A stretch of 64,000 bases of DNA from Monoplex corrugatus. Lineage: Eukaryota; Mollusca; Gastropoda; Littorinimorpha; Ranellidae. Both the position numbers and the translations under genes were made by a program. Numbering within the stretch: position 1 is the stretch's first letter; the number at the start of each line of letters is the position of its first letter. Below the pieces are notes generated by a model. It was given only the letters and a program-made list of their open reading frames with translations. It searched no databases and was not told the origin of the DNA. Location of the stretch: the NCBI GenBank assembly GCA_030674185.1, contig JAPXFY010000013.1, positions 45,828,464 to 45,892,463 of the forward strand, read 5' to 3'. Positions 32,932 through 45,573 of the stretch are shown one piece after another.

Positions 32932-35814
32932 AATAATAAAAAAAGAAACTGCATCACAATACAACTTGCATTTAAATTCTATCTATTCATTACTGAGGGT
33001 CTATAACATACAGACATACATGTCAGCAGCAGCAGTGAGAACCAACAGAATTCATGCAGGTTAAGTGTGGAATGGGTGACTCAACTTTCGCAGTTACTTT
33101 CTTAAGTTTCTTTTTCATCCAGTGTAAAAGGACAACACACATGTAAGAGAGAAAATGATGCAATCTGACCTGTTTTTAAATTTTAATATAACTTGATTTT
33201 GACAGAAGCACTAGATTGGTACGTTAAACTGTTTTAGAATGATTGGTCAGTACTTTTTAGTTTTAGTTAAATGTTTAGTGACCTTTCTGTATGTAACAGA
33301 TAAAATCAGTCTGCATCTGTTCTGATAACAGGGATGATCTGTATTCACGCTATTTACACACTTCTCTTTTTCCGAGTGATTTGTTTCTTCTCTGCAAATT
33401 TTGAAACGTACAAGAAACACTGAAAAGAATTAACTTGTTAGAGAAAGTGATTAAACATGAACCACCTTTCCATATATCTAAAAATGTTCAACTAAAGCTG
33501 GCTGATGCTGAGCAAAAATGACCACCAATCAGACAGATAACCAGAACTTCAAAATGGTGAGTTACATTGTTTTGCAACAAAGATGATTGGAATCCTGGGG
33601 CTTAGGCAGCACAAATGGTGCACACATCACCAAACTCATAAGAAAAACATAATCTTATTTTCTCCTTCTTCCACAGCATATTCATGATAGTTATGATGTC
33701 AATAATTTCTGTTATAGAGATCATTACCATTAATGAAAAGTTATCAGGAAAAGGCAACATTCTATTTGAGCGTGTAATTTTGTTTTCTAACAAACTTGTT
33801 TTCCCACTAATTTGGGCATTTTTTCTTCACCAGTTTAGGTCTCCTACTCCACTTAAGTCCCCGAGATAAAAGTTGTGGTCAATTCAGCTGTTTCTTTTTG
33901 TTTTTGTTTTGCACCTGCCACTTTGTCTTTTCCTTTTTTTTTTTTTACCCTACTACCTTACCAGATCATTAAACAAAGAGCATGAAACTTCCCAGTTTAC
34001 CTCAAAAAAGTACTCTCTCATACACACACACAGAGAAAAATGAATGCACACATGACAACAGGGAACAAAATGACATCACCACAAACTCTTTCATGATATG
34101 GATAATCTATGAAAAGAACAAAAATCAATCAAACTGGCAAAGTTGCCTTTTTCTCTCCAAGAAGACAGGCAAGATTTAAAGGTTTACATTCACCCTACAT
34201 CAGGCCCCTACGCTACAGATGTATTTCAGGCGATGAGCACACTAAGATCATGACGCTTCTACATGTGTGTCAAACACAATAAATTTACAAATGTCACATG
34301 GCCCTAAATATGTATTGTAAGCATGAGTACACAAACAAGCCCCCTACATGTGTATCTTAGTTTTAACACAAAGATCACAGCAAGGTAAGAGTTGTCCCAT
34401 AACCCTGAGGTCGTAGGGGAGTAAGGTCATAATTATGAGGGCAGTGTTCATCTTCTCTCCCTCGATGCTTTACCTTCCCTAACCCTGAAAAAGTAAAGGT
34501 TATGAGGCTCCTGCATAACTTTTATACAGAACATGAAAAGATCCAGCACTATTCTCAGAACATTCACTGGAACGATTTCTCAGAACATTCACTGGAACGA
34601 TTTCCTCACCAACATGGGGCCTTGAGTGGGCCAACATCAACACTATCGAGGTCAGCCTCTGAAAGTGCAGTTGTGCTGGGCAGGAAATGTCTCCAGGCTG
34701 AAGGCCAACTGATTACCAAAGACAATTCTGAATGGCAAGCTGTCTGTTGTCTATTCATCTGCTGCCACTTAGCGAACTTCCCTCTCCTGCAATGGACTTG
34801 CCATACACAAACAGATGACATCCCCCTTCCCAAATCTTCACTAACAAGGACACTGCCATGACAAAGATCTAGAGGCTCCAACTTGGTTTTCTCTTGCAAA
34901 ATTTGTTTTCAGCAGGAAATAAAAGGTCCAGAGGCCTCCACATGTGTACTGTGAGCATTGCATACACTAAAGGGCCGGACAAATCACATATTACATACAG
35001 AAGGAGACATTTACATCTTTCACAACTTGAACCAGGGACACACAGGAATAGGAGTGGAAGAACACTCATCCCAAGGCATGCTTTATTTACAAGGCAATTT
35101 ACTGATCATGCACCTCTTTTATCGTCATTACCAGTCATAATTACAAACACAACAGTTCATCACACATTCATCACTTTCCATACTCCATACACTGTGCACT
35201 TGATGCACAAACACAAAACACACCAACAAGCACTGTTTATTACACATTTCAATGCACCGAAGAACTCCATGTGCAAAGATGTTGCTTCAAAACAAAATAC
35301 AAAAATAAAACAAAAACATTTGCCAAAAAATTGGTGTATCAACTTTAAAATCGTACTGCACACAAACCAGACTAAAAACAAAAACATAACAAACAAAAAT
35401 ATAAGCCTAATCTTCACCTCAAAGTGACAGTAAATAAAATTCATATAAACTTAATTGCAAGTACAACACTCATAACCTGGCACATAAGGATAACTTGTTA
35501 TACAATGTTGGGGGTGGGAGTGTACACCTTAAGACCGCACAATCCTACATGGAAACTGGAGAAAGATTGTAGGCTACAGTCCCAAGGCAAAATAATTTTA
35601 TAGTTAGAAAGGGGGTAGGAGTGAGGGGGGGGGGAGCAGTCACATTTTAAGGATTATACACTTTTACACATACACAAAAAGTCAACAAACTACTACAGAA
35701 ACTTATAGACGAAATGGGGAAAACTGTATACCTAAACATAAAATTTGGAACAAATGCAGTCCTGCACGGAAAGCAAGGAAAAAAATGAACTTACTGCACA
35801 TGCCTATGGAAGAA

Positions 35815-36085
35815 AACTGCACAGCCTGTAAGAAAAACGGACTATTCAAACAACCTTAAGAGGAAAAGGGCAGTGAGGATAAGATAAGAGGATAGCTGTG
35901 CAGCCCTGCAGACCTGTTGGGAAAAAAATGGTGGGAATAAATGTGCATCTCTTGGGGAAAATCGGGAGAAAATTACCTGCACAGCTCTGTGGGGAACAAC
36001 TGCGCAGCCCTGTGGGGAAAAGGGAGCAATAAATGCGTAGTCCTGTAGGGAAATGATTATGCAGCCCTAGTGGGAAGTTGAAAAT
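35815..36085. repeat. Degenerate tandem GCAGCCCTGTGGGGAA units
   Basis: Six or seven diverged units spaced about 25-50 bp apart: GCAGCCCTGCAGACCTGTTG, GCACAGCTCTGTGGGGAA, GCGCAGCCCTGTGGGGAA, GCGTAGTCCTGTAGGGAA and GCAGCCCTAGTGGGAA, among others. They lie in the proposed basigin 3' UTR. Confidence 0.6.
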
Positions 36086-37348
36086 ACTTCACGTCATTCC
36101 AGACAGGATGGGTTCAAGGGCTGATGAGAAAAAATCTTTCGAGGAAAAAAAATTACACAGCCCAACATGTAAAGATATGTGAACAACGGAATACACAATC
36201 TACAGCCTTGGGGGAGAGGGTGGGAAGGCTAAGGGGAGATAAAACCTTCAACAAATCACTGAGTAGTTGGGTGCTTTACGTTTGGTTATGCGTATCACTG
36301 ATTAAAAAATGTACAAATACATTTCTTTTCTTACTGAGCAGGCATATGCCACTGTAAATTGAATAAAAGAAATTGCAATAAAATAGGTACATAAAAAATG
36401 AAAGGCTTAAAACTAGTCTGATAAAATGAACGAAACGGATGGTGTTGGGAAGAATATAGGGGAAAAAGGGGTTACAACGGGGGGGGGGGGGGGGGGGGGG
36501 GGAGCGTGACAATGTGGGGGGCGGGAAACACTGGGAACAGGAACTAGGGAGGAGAGGCCCCAGGCCCCAGAAACACATGCTGTATTTTTGTGGATAGTTC
36601 TCAGATTTACGTCCCCCTTTCTCATTTGTACCCTTCATCTTATTCCAAGATTCCAACAATCCATAACACTCAAAACTGAAGTATAGCTAACACTTCACAT
36701 TTCTGTACAAAAACAACCGCACATAAAATCACAAAACTCAGTCCACAATAAAGAGGGTGGTGAGGGTGGTGGAACAGAGCTGCGTAAGGGTGTGGCACAG
36801 TTTTCAAGGGAAGGCTCTGAATCTTAACCATACCTGAATGCTCAGGAATGAAGAACAAAAACTCATCAACTGTTTTGAAACTGGGGAATACAAAATCAAA
36901 TGAAACTGCAGACCGAACAAACAAAAACAAAAATATGACTAAAAAAATCATTCTAATGCATCATTTGCAAATCTGCTTCCGATTTGTAGAAAAAAGGAAG
37001 GAAAACAAAATAATTAGGAAAAAATTAAAAATAAAAAAAGTTAAACAAACAGCAGTTTGCACTGTTTAAGGAAAAGAGAGGCAGAGAAAGAAAGGAAGAT
37101 TTAGAAAAACAGACAGAACAAATTAAAAATATCCACCAGGATCCATACTGTTTAAAAAATCAAGGACAAAATAATTATAACAATAAATGTACATAATCTA
37201 AAATCACAGTGTTTAACAGAGACAGACTGTCTGTCAGACAGAAAGGCAAAGAGATGGGAGACAAGATGCAGAGAGAAATTTAAAAAAGACTGAAAGGAAA
37301 AGAAAGAAAAAAAACATACAAACAAATATAAGGCAGCAGTTAATTGGC

Positions 37349-37415
37349 TCAAGCTCTGGGATTATTGGTGTTGCCTCGGTGACGCACATTTTGTGACTTC
37401 TTCTCTGGTGTTGCA
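37349..37415 (-). CDS. BSG: Basigin exon 8 (last coding exon)
   Basis: Encodes ATPEKKSQNVRHRGNTNNPR-A and TGA after a TTTCAG acceptor. The phase fits exon 7 (GG plus T). The NVRHR tail is like that of basigin and neuroplastin. Confidence 0.88.
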
Positions 37416-40400
37416 CTGAAACACAAATCATGGAAAATATCACCATATGTTCACAATTCTCAGACAATACTACTATACATCCACAGATCACAGGGAAGAA
37501 CGTTGAAGGACCATCCATAATGACAATGACAATGATTCTTTATTTTCCAACGGTAAAAGCTATTGGCTAGAACTAGAAGCCATTTTTCAAACTTGCCGTT
37601 GCTGTTCTATACACATGACATTTTTTTTTACTGCAACAAGTACAGCTCAATGAAAGATACATGTTGAATACTAAAATTAAGATAACATTACAACGACATC
37701 AAGAAACGTACACAGTCAGCACCTAACAATAGACAGATAGATAGACGGACAGACAGATAGATAGATACATAGATAGATACATACATAGACACAGAGATTG
37801 ATAGATGAGCAAGTAGATAAATTGATGAATAAGTAAATAAATAAATACAGATAATGTTAATAACATCAATGATGATGCTGATTATGATGATGATGATGTT
37901 AATGATGATAATAATGATAAGAAGAAGAAGAATGATGATAATGATAGTGATAATAATGATAATAAACAATGGCTAACAGATAGATGAGCAAGCAAGCAAA
38001 CAAAAACAAAAAAAAAAAAAAAAAACAAAAAATGAACAAAAAGAAAAAAGATAAAGAAGCAGCAAGAGAGAAAAACATATCATATATTCATCAACAAATC
38101 AACGCATGTAAGACAGAAAGAAATACTGGCTGGCTGTTTGAACTGCTTTAAGTATTAATAATGGTTAAAAAAAAAAAAATTTTAAAAAGATGAAGTTAGA
38201 GCTGCATTGAAAAAGATGAAACCAGGAAAAGCCCCATGACCTAGAGGAATCTGGTATTCAAAAAATAACCATCTCACCCTCTCACCTGTTGTCATCATCA
38301 TAGGGTTCAGTGTTAGCTACTGCACACTTAACCTGTTCAGTGCTTCCGACCGAATATTCGGTCGGCAACTTTTCCTATTTTTAGCCAGAAAACCCCAATG
38401 CTTTCAGTGACGTATGAGATATCAACGGAAACTTCAGTATTCCCTCTATAAAGAGATGCTAATTATGTATGTGTGACGTTTTACGGACTTTTCTGCCCGT
38501 GTGGTTGAAAATGTGACCCCCTACAGCTGATTATTATTCAGCGAGTGTAAACAATGGCGGATGGACTCACTTCAACACCAAGCGTCGATCGGACCTGAAA
38601 AACAACTTATGCAGCAAAAGAAGTTGCAGAAATCATTACTTGTGGAGCTGATACTGATTTGCAGTCTGTCGATAAGAGTGACAATGACGATAATTTGGTG
38701 CATGCAGGCGATATTTCGGTGTTGATGTCCGAAGTCGGACTTGGCCTAGATAAGAGTCGAAGTGACATTACTAGCACTGGCGATCGCAAAAACGAAAGCA
38801 TTGCCACTCCTGGTGTGTTGTAAAGTATACTGAACAAGAAAATTTATAGTGTTGTGGTGTTTTCTGGGCTGGATGAAGAGATATGAATTTTTTTATATTT
38901 TAAGTCAAGACGTTTAAAACTCCATGGCACAGGCGATTCACTTTTTTATTTACACTTTGGCAGCGAAAAGGGTTAAGACATCGCCACCTGCTTCCAGGCT
39001 GTTCTGTCTCGACTTTTGTGGACAATTTATTGAATATTTAGGCCACTGATGTTGGTTATGTTCTTGATGTATGAGACTGGAGGTCTGCCTTTCTTCTTTT
39101 TTGCCTCTGTTTTTCCTTGAAAGAGGGTTGCTATGAGGTTCGTGTTTTTGTTGCATGACACATGGCCAATGTAATTTAATCTTCTCTTGTTGATGTCTGC
39201 TAGTAGTTTTCAGGGGGTATCAAGTTCTTCTTGCATGACACATGGCCAATGTAATTTAATCTTCTCTTGTTGATGTCTGCTAGTAGTTTTCAGGGGGCAT
39301 CAAGTTCTTCCAGGACACTTTTATTAGTTCTTCTATGTCTCCATTTGACATGTAGTGCACATGATGAAAAAATAATAGTTCTCCTAAATGAAATTCATGA
39401 CACTGGAAAAATCCCTAAAGATATGACAACATCAATTTTCATTGCACTTGCAAAGAAAGCAGGGCTACAGAATGCAAACTCCACCACACAATCACCTTGA
39501 TGAGTCATATGACAAAAATTCTATTAAGAATAGTCATGATGATGACAAGAACAGAATTAAACGAGAAAAAGCAGAAGAACAATGTGGATTTGTCAAAGGA
39601 AAAGGAACTGTTAATGCAATATACATCCTAAGAACTCTCATAAAGAAAAGTCAGTTGAGTTGAATCAGGATTTATTTTTATGCTTTGTTGATTATACCAA
39701 GGCTTCCGACTCAGTACGACACGAAGAACTGATCAACCACCTAGAAAGGCTCAATGTTTATGGAAAAGATCAAAGAATATCATTACTATGTACTGGGAAC
39801 AAATGCCAGCAATGAGAACTGAAAACAATATAAGCTCTTTTTAAAATATCAAAAAGGGGGTCAGGCAGTGTTGTGTTCTGTCACCACATTTGTTTTTTCC
39901 TTTACAGCAAAACCATCATGAGGAACCTAGAGGAATGTCCTAGAATAAAGGTTGGAGGAAAAATGATAAGCAATCTTCATTACACAGAAAATAAAAAAGA
40001 CCTACAATATCTTGTGAATATAATAGAAATACAATGCAAAAATAAAGGGCTGGAGCTAAGCAGCAAGAAGACTGAAGTCTTGTAATCAGTAAAAAAAACA
40101 AGAAATCCCCTCAGGCAAAATACCAGCAAATGGCACAACACTGAGACAGATTGAGAAGTTTAAATATCTGGGAATGGTCATCTCACCAAATGGCAGATGC
40201 ACATCAGAAATAGCCAGCAGAATAGGCCAAGCTAAAACAGCATTCAAGAAGATGAAAAGTATTCTTACCAACAAATGCCTATCAATTAACATCAGGAAGA
40301 AAGTTCTTGAGTGTTACATAAAACCAATGCTGTTGTACGGTTGTGAGGTGTGGACAGTCAACACCCAAAGTCAGAACAAGATTGTGAGGCAACTGAAATG

Positions 40401-43400
40401 TGGTTTCTAAGAAGAATGTTGAGAGTTCCATGGACTGCAAAGAAAGCAAACAAGACAGTCTTGAAGGGGAAAGACACAAGAAGAACATTAAAAAAGAAGA
40501 TTAGGAAAAGACAAGCAGCATTATAGGACATTTTATGAGGCAAGAGAAATCAGAGCATCTAGTCACAACAGGAAAGCTGGAGGGAAAGACAGCACCAGGT
40601 AGACACTGGGAAAAAATGCTGGATGGACTTGCAGAGTGGCTGAGGACAGACAGGGTGGGAGATACACTTCCAACGACAAGGGACAGATGGCAGGCGATGA
40701 TCGCTAGAGCCGTGCAGCAGGGCACATGATGATGATGAATATGAATTCAGGAAGCTGGTGGATAGGGAGAAGGAAAGAAAGGGTTGATCATGACCCAGCA
40801 GAAGACTCCAGAAACTGGTGGATAAGATGAGGGAGTGAAAGGATTGAATTAATCATGTCAGAGAAGAGTTCTCACCCATCCTGGTCGTCATCTTCATCCA
40901 ACATGGCATCCTTGTTGCGTTTCTTCTCATAGATGAAGATGATGGTGCACAAGATCACCACCTCTGCCACAATCCCCAAGAACGGCCACAGGGCTGCAAG
41001 CTTGTCTGTAACATAGACAACAGCATGTGCTCAGTCCATAACAATATCTGTAACCGAACACTCCCTATTAACCACAAGGACAATGCACTCATACCTTGAC
41101 GGGAAACAGTCTCCTGGTGTGTTTGTATTTTCCCTATTTCTATATTTATTTTGAGGCCATAAAACAGAAGCTCTACCATATAATCTGTTTTGTCCCACAA
41201 TAAGATGTACCAGTCCTGTGTCACTACCCCACATGCTACTTGTTTTGGCTACAGCTCCAAACCCAGCAAACCTGAGGGCATCGTGACAACTGAGCAACAG
41301 AAACTGGGACAATTTTTCACAATGCTATGATGATGGACAAAGATAGTGCTATAGAGTTCCCTTTCACACTGAGACTACACGACAGAACTGTACTTGACGC
41401 TTACCTTTGACACGCACAAGGATGGTCTGGGTGGAGTTGAACGTGGGCCAGTGTTTGTTGCGTGCCATACACTTGTACTCAGAGGCATCATCGAAGTCCA
41501 CTGAATCAATCTCCAGCCGGCCACTGTCGATAAGCATCCCATCATATGTTTCAGCTGGCGAAAGTTTGTAACGAGATCCCTCGCCCTCCTGAAATCATGA
41601 CAATTTATCATGAAATGGTATCCAATGTGCTACGCTTTTATCCAGAAATTATATACATCAGATCTTGTGAATGTGAGTGGCTAATACACAAACTAAATAT
41701 ATCTGAAGAAGATTGATCTACAAAGCCAAAAAGTTTGCAACACCAATTAAAAATCAGAGCTTTCATGAAAACATTTCTTTGGGGTATACAAAGAGCAGAA
41801 CCTGAAAACGTTTTCCACTAGTTTTTTTCTTTTATTCATTTTACAATCGAAAGATATTAACGACACACAAAAACACAATGCTCAGTGTAAATATGAAACA
41901 GAAAATAAACAAAAAGCAATGGAACTTGCCTTGATCTCCTGGTTTCCCTTGAGCCAGGTGATGTAGGGTTTGGGGTAGCCCAGAACTCTGCATTCCACCA
42001 CCAATTTCTCATCTTGTACCAGGTTCTTTGACTTGTCAAAAGGCAGCACTTTTGGGGTGGCTGTCACACACACACACTTTGATACATTATTGGGAAAAAC
42101 ATTAACTGTCCACCACCCTGCACACTATCACTGATATTCATAATAACAAAGAGCAGCAACTCATACTTGCTTTTCTGGATTAACATCTCTGACCTTAAAT
42201 TAAAGTAACGCCCAGACAAGTCAAAGGCTGTTCTTTGGTAAATAATTTTATATTGATGTGGTAATGAACTGTTCCTGTTTGTACATTACCGACCATAATG
42301 GGAAGCTTTTTCCTCAAGTCTCTTTCATCATCTGTTGTTTTGGTTTTTCTATCTTAAAAGTTTGTTTTTTTCTTTTTTTTCCAAAACGGAAACTTGCAAC
42401 ACCAATTGAAAGAAAGCCAGTAGAAAAACAAAGCAATGTTACTTAGCTCTATATGCTCATAAGCCCCATAGCACAGCAAGGCAATCACATCACACAATGT
42501 TTGCCGGACCCTTACGTTTGTCTGTGCACCAATTGTATGACCTCAGAAAAGACTATCATGTATGCATGTTTGTTGCTTCAGAATTAGTCTCTTGTCACTC
42601 TGCGTTAGTTGTGAACTCAAGTTACAAGTGAAAATATCTTCAGACCCACACATAACACACTTACCTCTGTAAGGGACGTCAATGTCGATGGTATGCTCTG
42701 CTCCAGAACCATCTACAAACTTGGCCATACAGGTGTAGAGACCAGCAAGGCTACGAGCTGGACACACAAGCAGCAAGTCATGTCACTAAAATTTTCTTTT
42801 GCTTAAACAGGGTGTGTGCGTACATGTATGAAAGTGTGTTATTCTACAATTTGTATCATATAACCCGGAAGGTATGCAAGTACTGTGTGTGCATGTTGTG
42901 TGTGTGCATGAGTGTGTGTCTGTGTGTATGTACGTGTTACCAAGATAGGTTAGCTACTTATCTCAAATCTGTCATTTCCATTTTTCTTCTCTTTTTTTTT
43001 TTTGGGGGGGGGGGGGGGGTGTTGGGGGTTGGTTGGTTTGTTCGTTCACAATGGATTCACCATGTGAAATTACAGCTGCTCTCCCTGAACATCAATGCAG
43101 TGCACCACTATCTGCTTTTTTCCTTGTTGTCACAGTGCAGCACAACCTTTCTTCCTTTTTTTCTGTACATGCATGTATTTCTGTTTTTCCAACAGATTTC
43201 TGCCAGGGACAACTTCTTTGCTGCCATGGGATTTTTAACCTGTGCTTCTTTAACCTGTACTAAGTGCATGCTGCATATGGTACTCTGGTTTATTGTCTCA
43301 TGAGAACGATTAGAGGGATCTTTAAATTCTAGTCAAAGGAGTGGACCTCTGAAAATAGCACACATGTATCAGTTTGAAGAAAAAGGTGCTAAGGTTACAT

Positions 43401-43598
43401 TAACCCTTAAAGTTCCTCTAATCAGCATTTTTAAGATAGGTGTGTGAACAGCACCTGCTCAGAAACTCCTCAGAGTAATAAAAAAATTTGTTACTGTTCA
43501 ACAGCAGTCATATCACTGCCTGTTTTTGTCCTTGGTGAACATCATTTGCTTTTACCTGAAGTTTCTTCAAGGCAGAAAAACACACACACACACACACA

Positions 43599-43637
<39 letters not shown>

Positions 43638-45535
43638 ACAACAAAACCACAAGCACAAGCAACAGGATAAGCAACACACACACACACACAACACACACAC
43701 ACACACACAAAACACAGAGAACAGATAAGTACAAAGAGACATGACAGTATCAGGACTCACAAGGATGGATGATTTCCAGAGAGCCATTTTTGTGCTGGAC
43801 GTAGCCCTGGTTCTGCTCCACAACGATTTCATCCACAGGAGTCTTGCCTTTCCTCCAGGAGTATTCATAGGTATTGCTATCTCCCATCACGCCGCAGTGA
43901 AGCATGGCATCCACCTTATACTCAAATGTGCCATTCTGCTTCATCACTGGCCACATATACAATACAGTACAGTCTTTGAATCAAACTTCTGATGGACTGA
44001 TACGACATACATGCATGCACACACGTCACACACACACACATCCACACAAGCACTCACTCACTCACTCACTCACTCACGCACACACGCATGCACATACGCA
44101 CGCACTCACTCACACACACACACAGCACAGAAATCAATGTCACAACCTGGTATACTGATGAAAACCGCAAATATAAACTTATACACAATCTCAATATGCA
44201 ACATGTAACTTCACATGAACAACTGATGACACATAAAACAATGCAATCCTTTCATGTCAAACTGTTCATTAAAATCTTTCACCTTTTGTCAAACTGTTCA
44301 TTAAAATCCTTAACCTTTTCAAGACAACAAGTAGCAATGCCGTGCGAACCAAAACGCGACGTCAAATTTGTGGTACCGAAAACTGGGGAAAACCGGGGCC
44401 GGCCGCAAAACTGGGGGGGTCTTCAGTTCAATCAAGTATTACTGCCTCTTTAATCGGTGTTTCATTCTTTTTTTTGTCTTATGTGAATAAGAAATGAATA
44501 AAGATTTGAATGATTGCCTTTTATATACTTAGAGCGAAAATGGAATTAGTTATTTGATGAGAAAGTCGAAAATCCGGTATGCGTTTAGAATCAAAGTTTG
44601 TACGGGATGCTTCACTATTTCGGTCAGTACGGCTATATTTGTGAACCAATCACATTGTAATTTTGCAGCCAATGAGAATTAATGTAACAGAATGATATAT
44701 CCCGACGACAGCTATGTGTGCCAGTTTCGAACAGAGATCGACGCTTCCAAAGTTTTGCTTTTTTTCATCGGAAAAGTTTGCAGGCAAGTCGCCATTTTTG
44801 GAACTTGTCGTCGGCGGGATTCGATTTTACATGCTTTTTTCTATATATTAGTGTAATATGAAATCAATTTGATGTAAAATACGGCCGTACAGCAACTTTT
44901 TACATGAGGATCTGTACCAGATCAACATCGGAATGTGCCGACACCAGTAGCCTGAGTAGGCCTACAATGCGAAACAGAACGCTGTGCAAGTTTCAGCTCG
45001 GCAAGTTTTGCGCTGTCAAAGACTAGATCTAGCAATCAACAGATCAAGTTCTGTTTTATCTGTAACATTGTATTTTTCAAGAAAAGGACAACTGCGTTTG
45101 AACTCGATTCGGAGTTGTTAGCCGAAGCTTGGTCTGTCAACCATTTCCTTCCCGAGGTCATGCTAATTTGCATGTCGCTGTGTAGACCTGCTCACCCCAT
45201 GACGGGCGAGCTTACTACTAAAAATACTATGTGATCGACGGGCTTCCCGGGGCCGTGGAAAATGGGTTTGCCCAAACAGAGGGGTGCGCATACCCGCCTC
45301 CTCGAAACTCTCTCTCTCTCTCACTCACTCAAATTTAAATGAATGAATAAAACAGATCTAAATAATTTTTTTTTCAAATCAACAAACAATTCTGTGCAAG
45401 TTATTGTACTTTCCTTGACATGATTTTTTTTTTTTTCTCTCTCTCTCTCTCTCTCTCTCAGAGAACAAGAAATGAATAAATAAGTAAATAGGCCCCAGTA
45501 CATTCATATCCAAGTCATTGTTAACAGGCATGATC

Positions 45536-45573
<38 letters not shown>

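Larger units (their letters stand above)
32905..37348 (-). other. BSG: Probable long 3' UTR of basigin gene
   Basis: About 4.4 kb free of the SINE, palindromic and LINE sequences that occur every kilobase or two elsewhere, as expected of transcribed exon sequence. It holds a poly-G run of about 24 at 36479-36502 and degenerate GCAGCCCTGTGGGGAA units at 35815-36080. An open frame at 34894-35427 is considered chance. Alternative poly(A) sites are possible. Confidence 0.5.

Noticed and set aside
34894..35427. 177-codon plus-strand open frame
   Set aside because: It is low in complexity near its end (Lys/Asn/Thr-rich), has no domain or splice context, and is antisense within the probable basigin 3' UTR.
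36479..36502. Poly-G runs here and at 1409, 7218, 11656, 26992, 43003 and 53540 (C) as functional quadruplexes
   Set aside because: Homopolymer runs of this kind are common in this window and prone to sequencing error; no supporting context.
42812..43303. 163-codon plus-strand open frame between basigin exons 3 and 4
   Set aside because: It spans a TG tract and a poly-G run, giving Cys/Val and Gly runs, and lies antisense in an intron.
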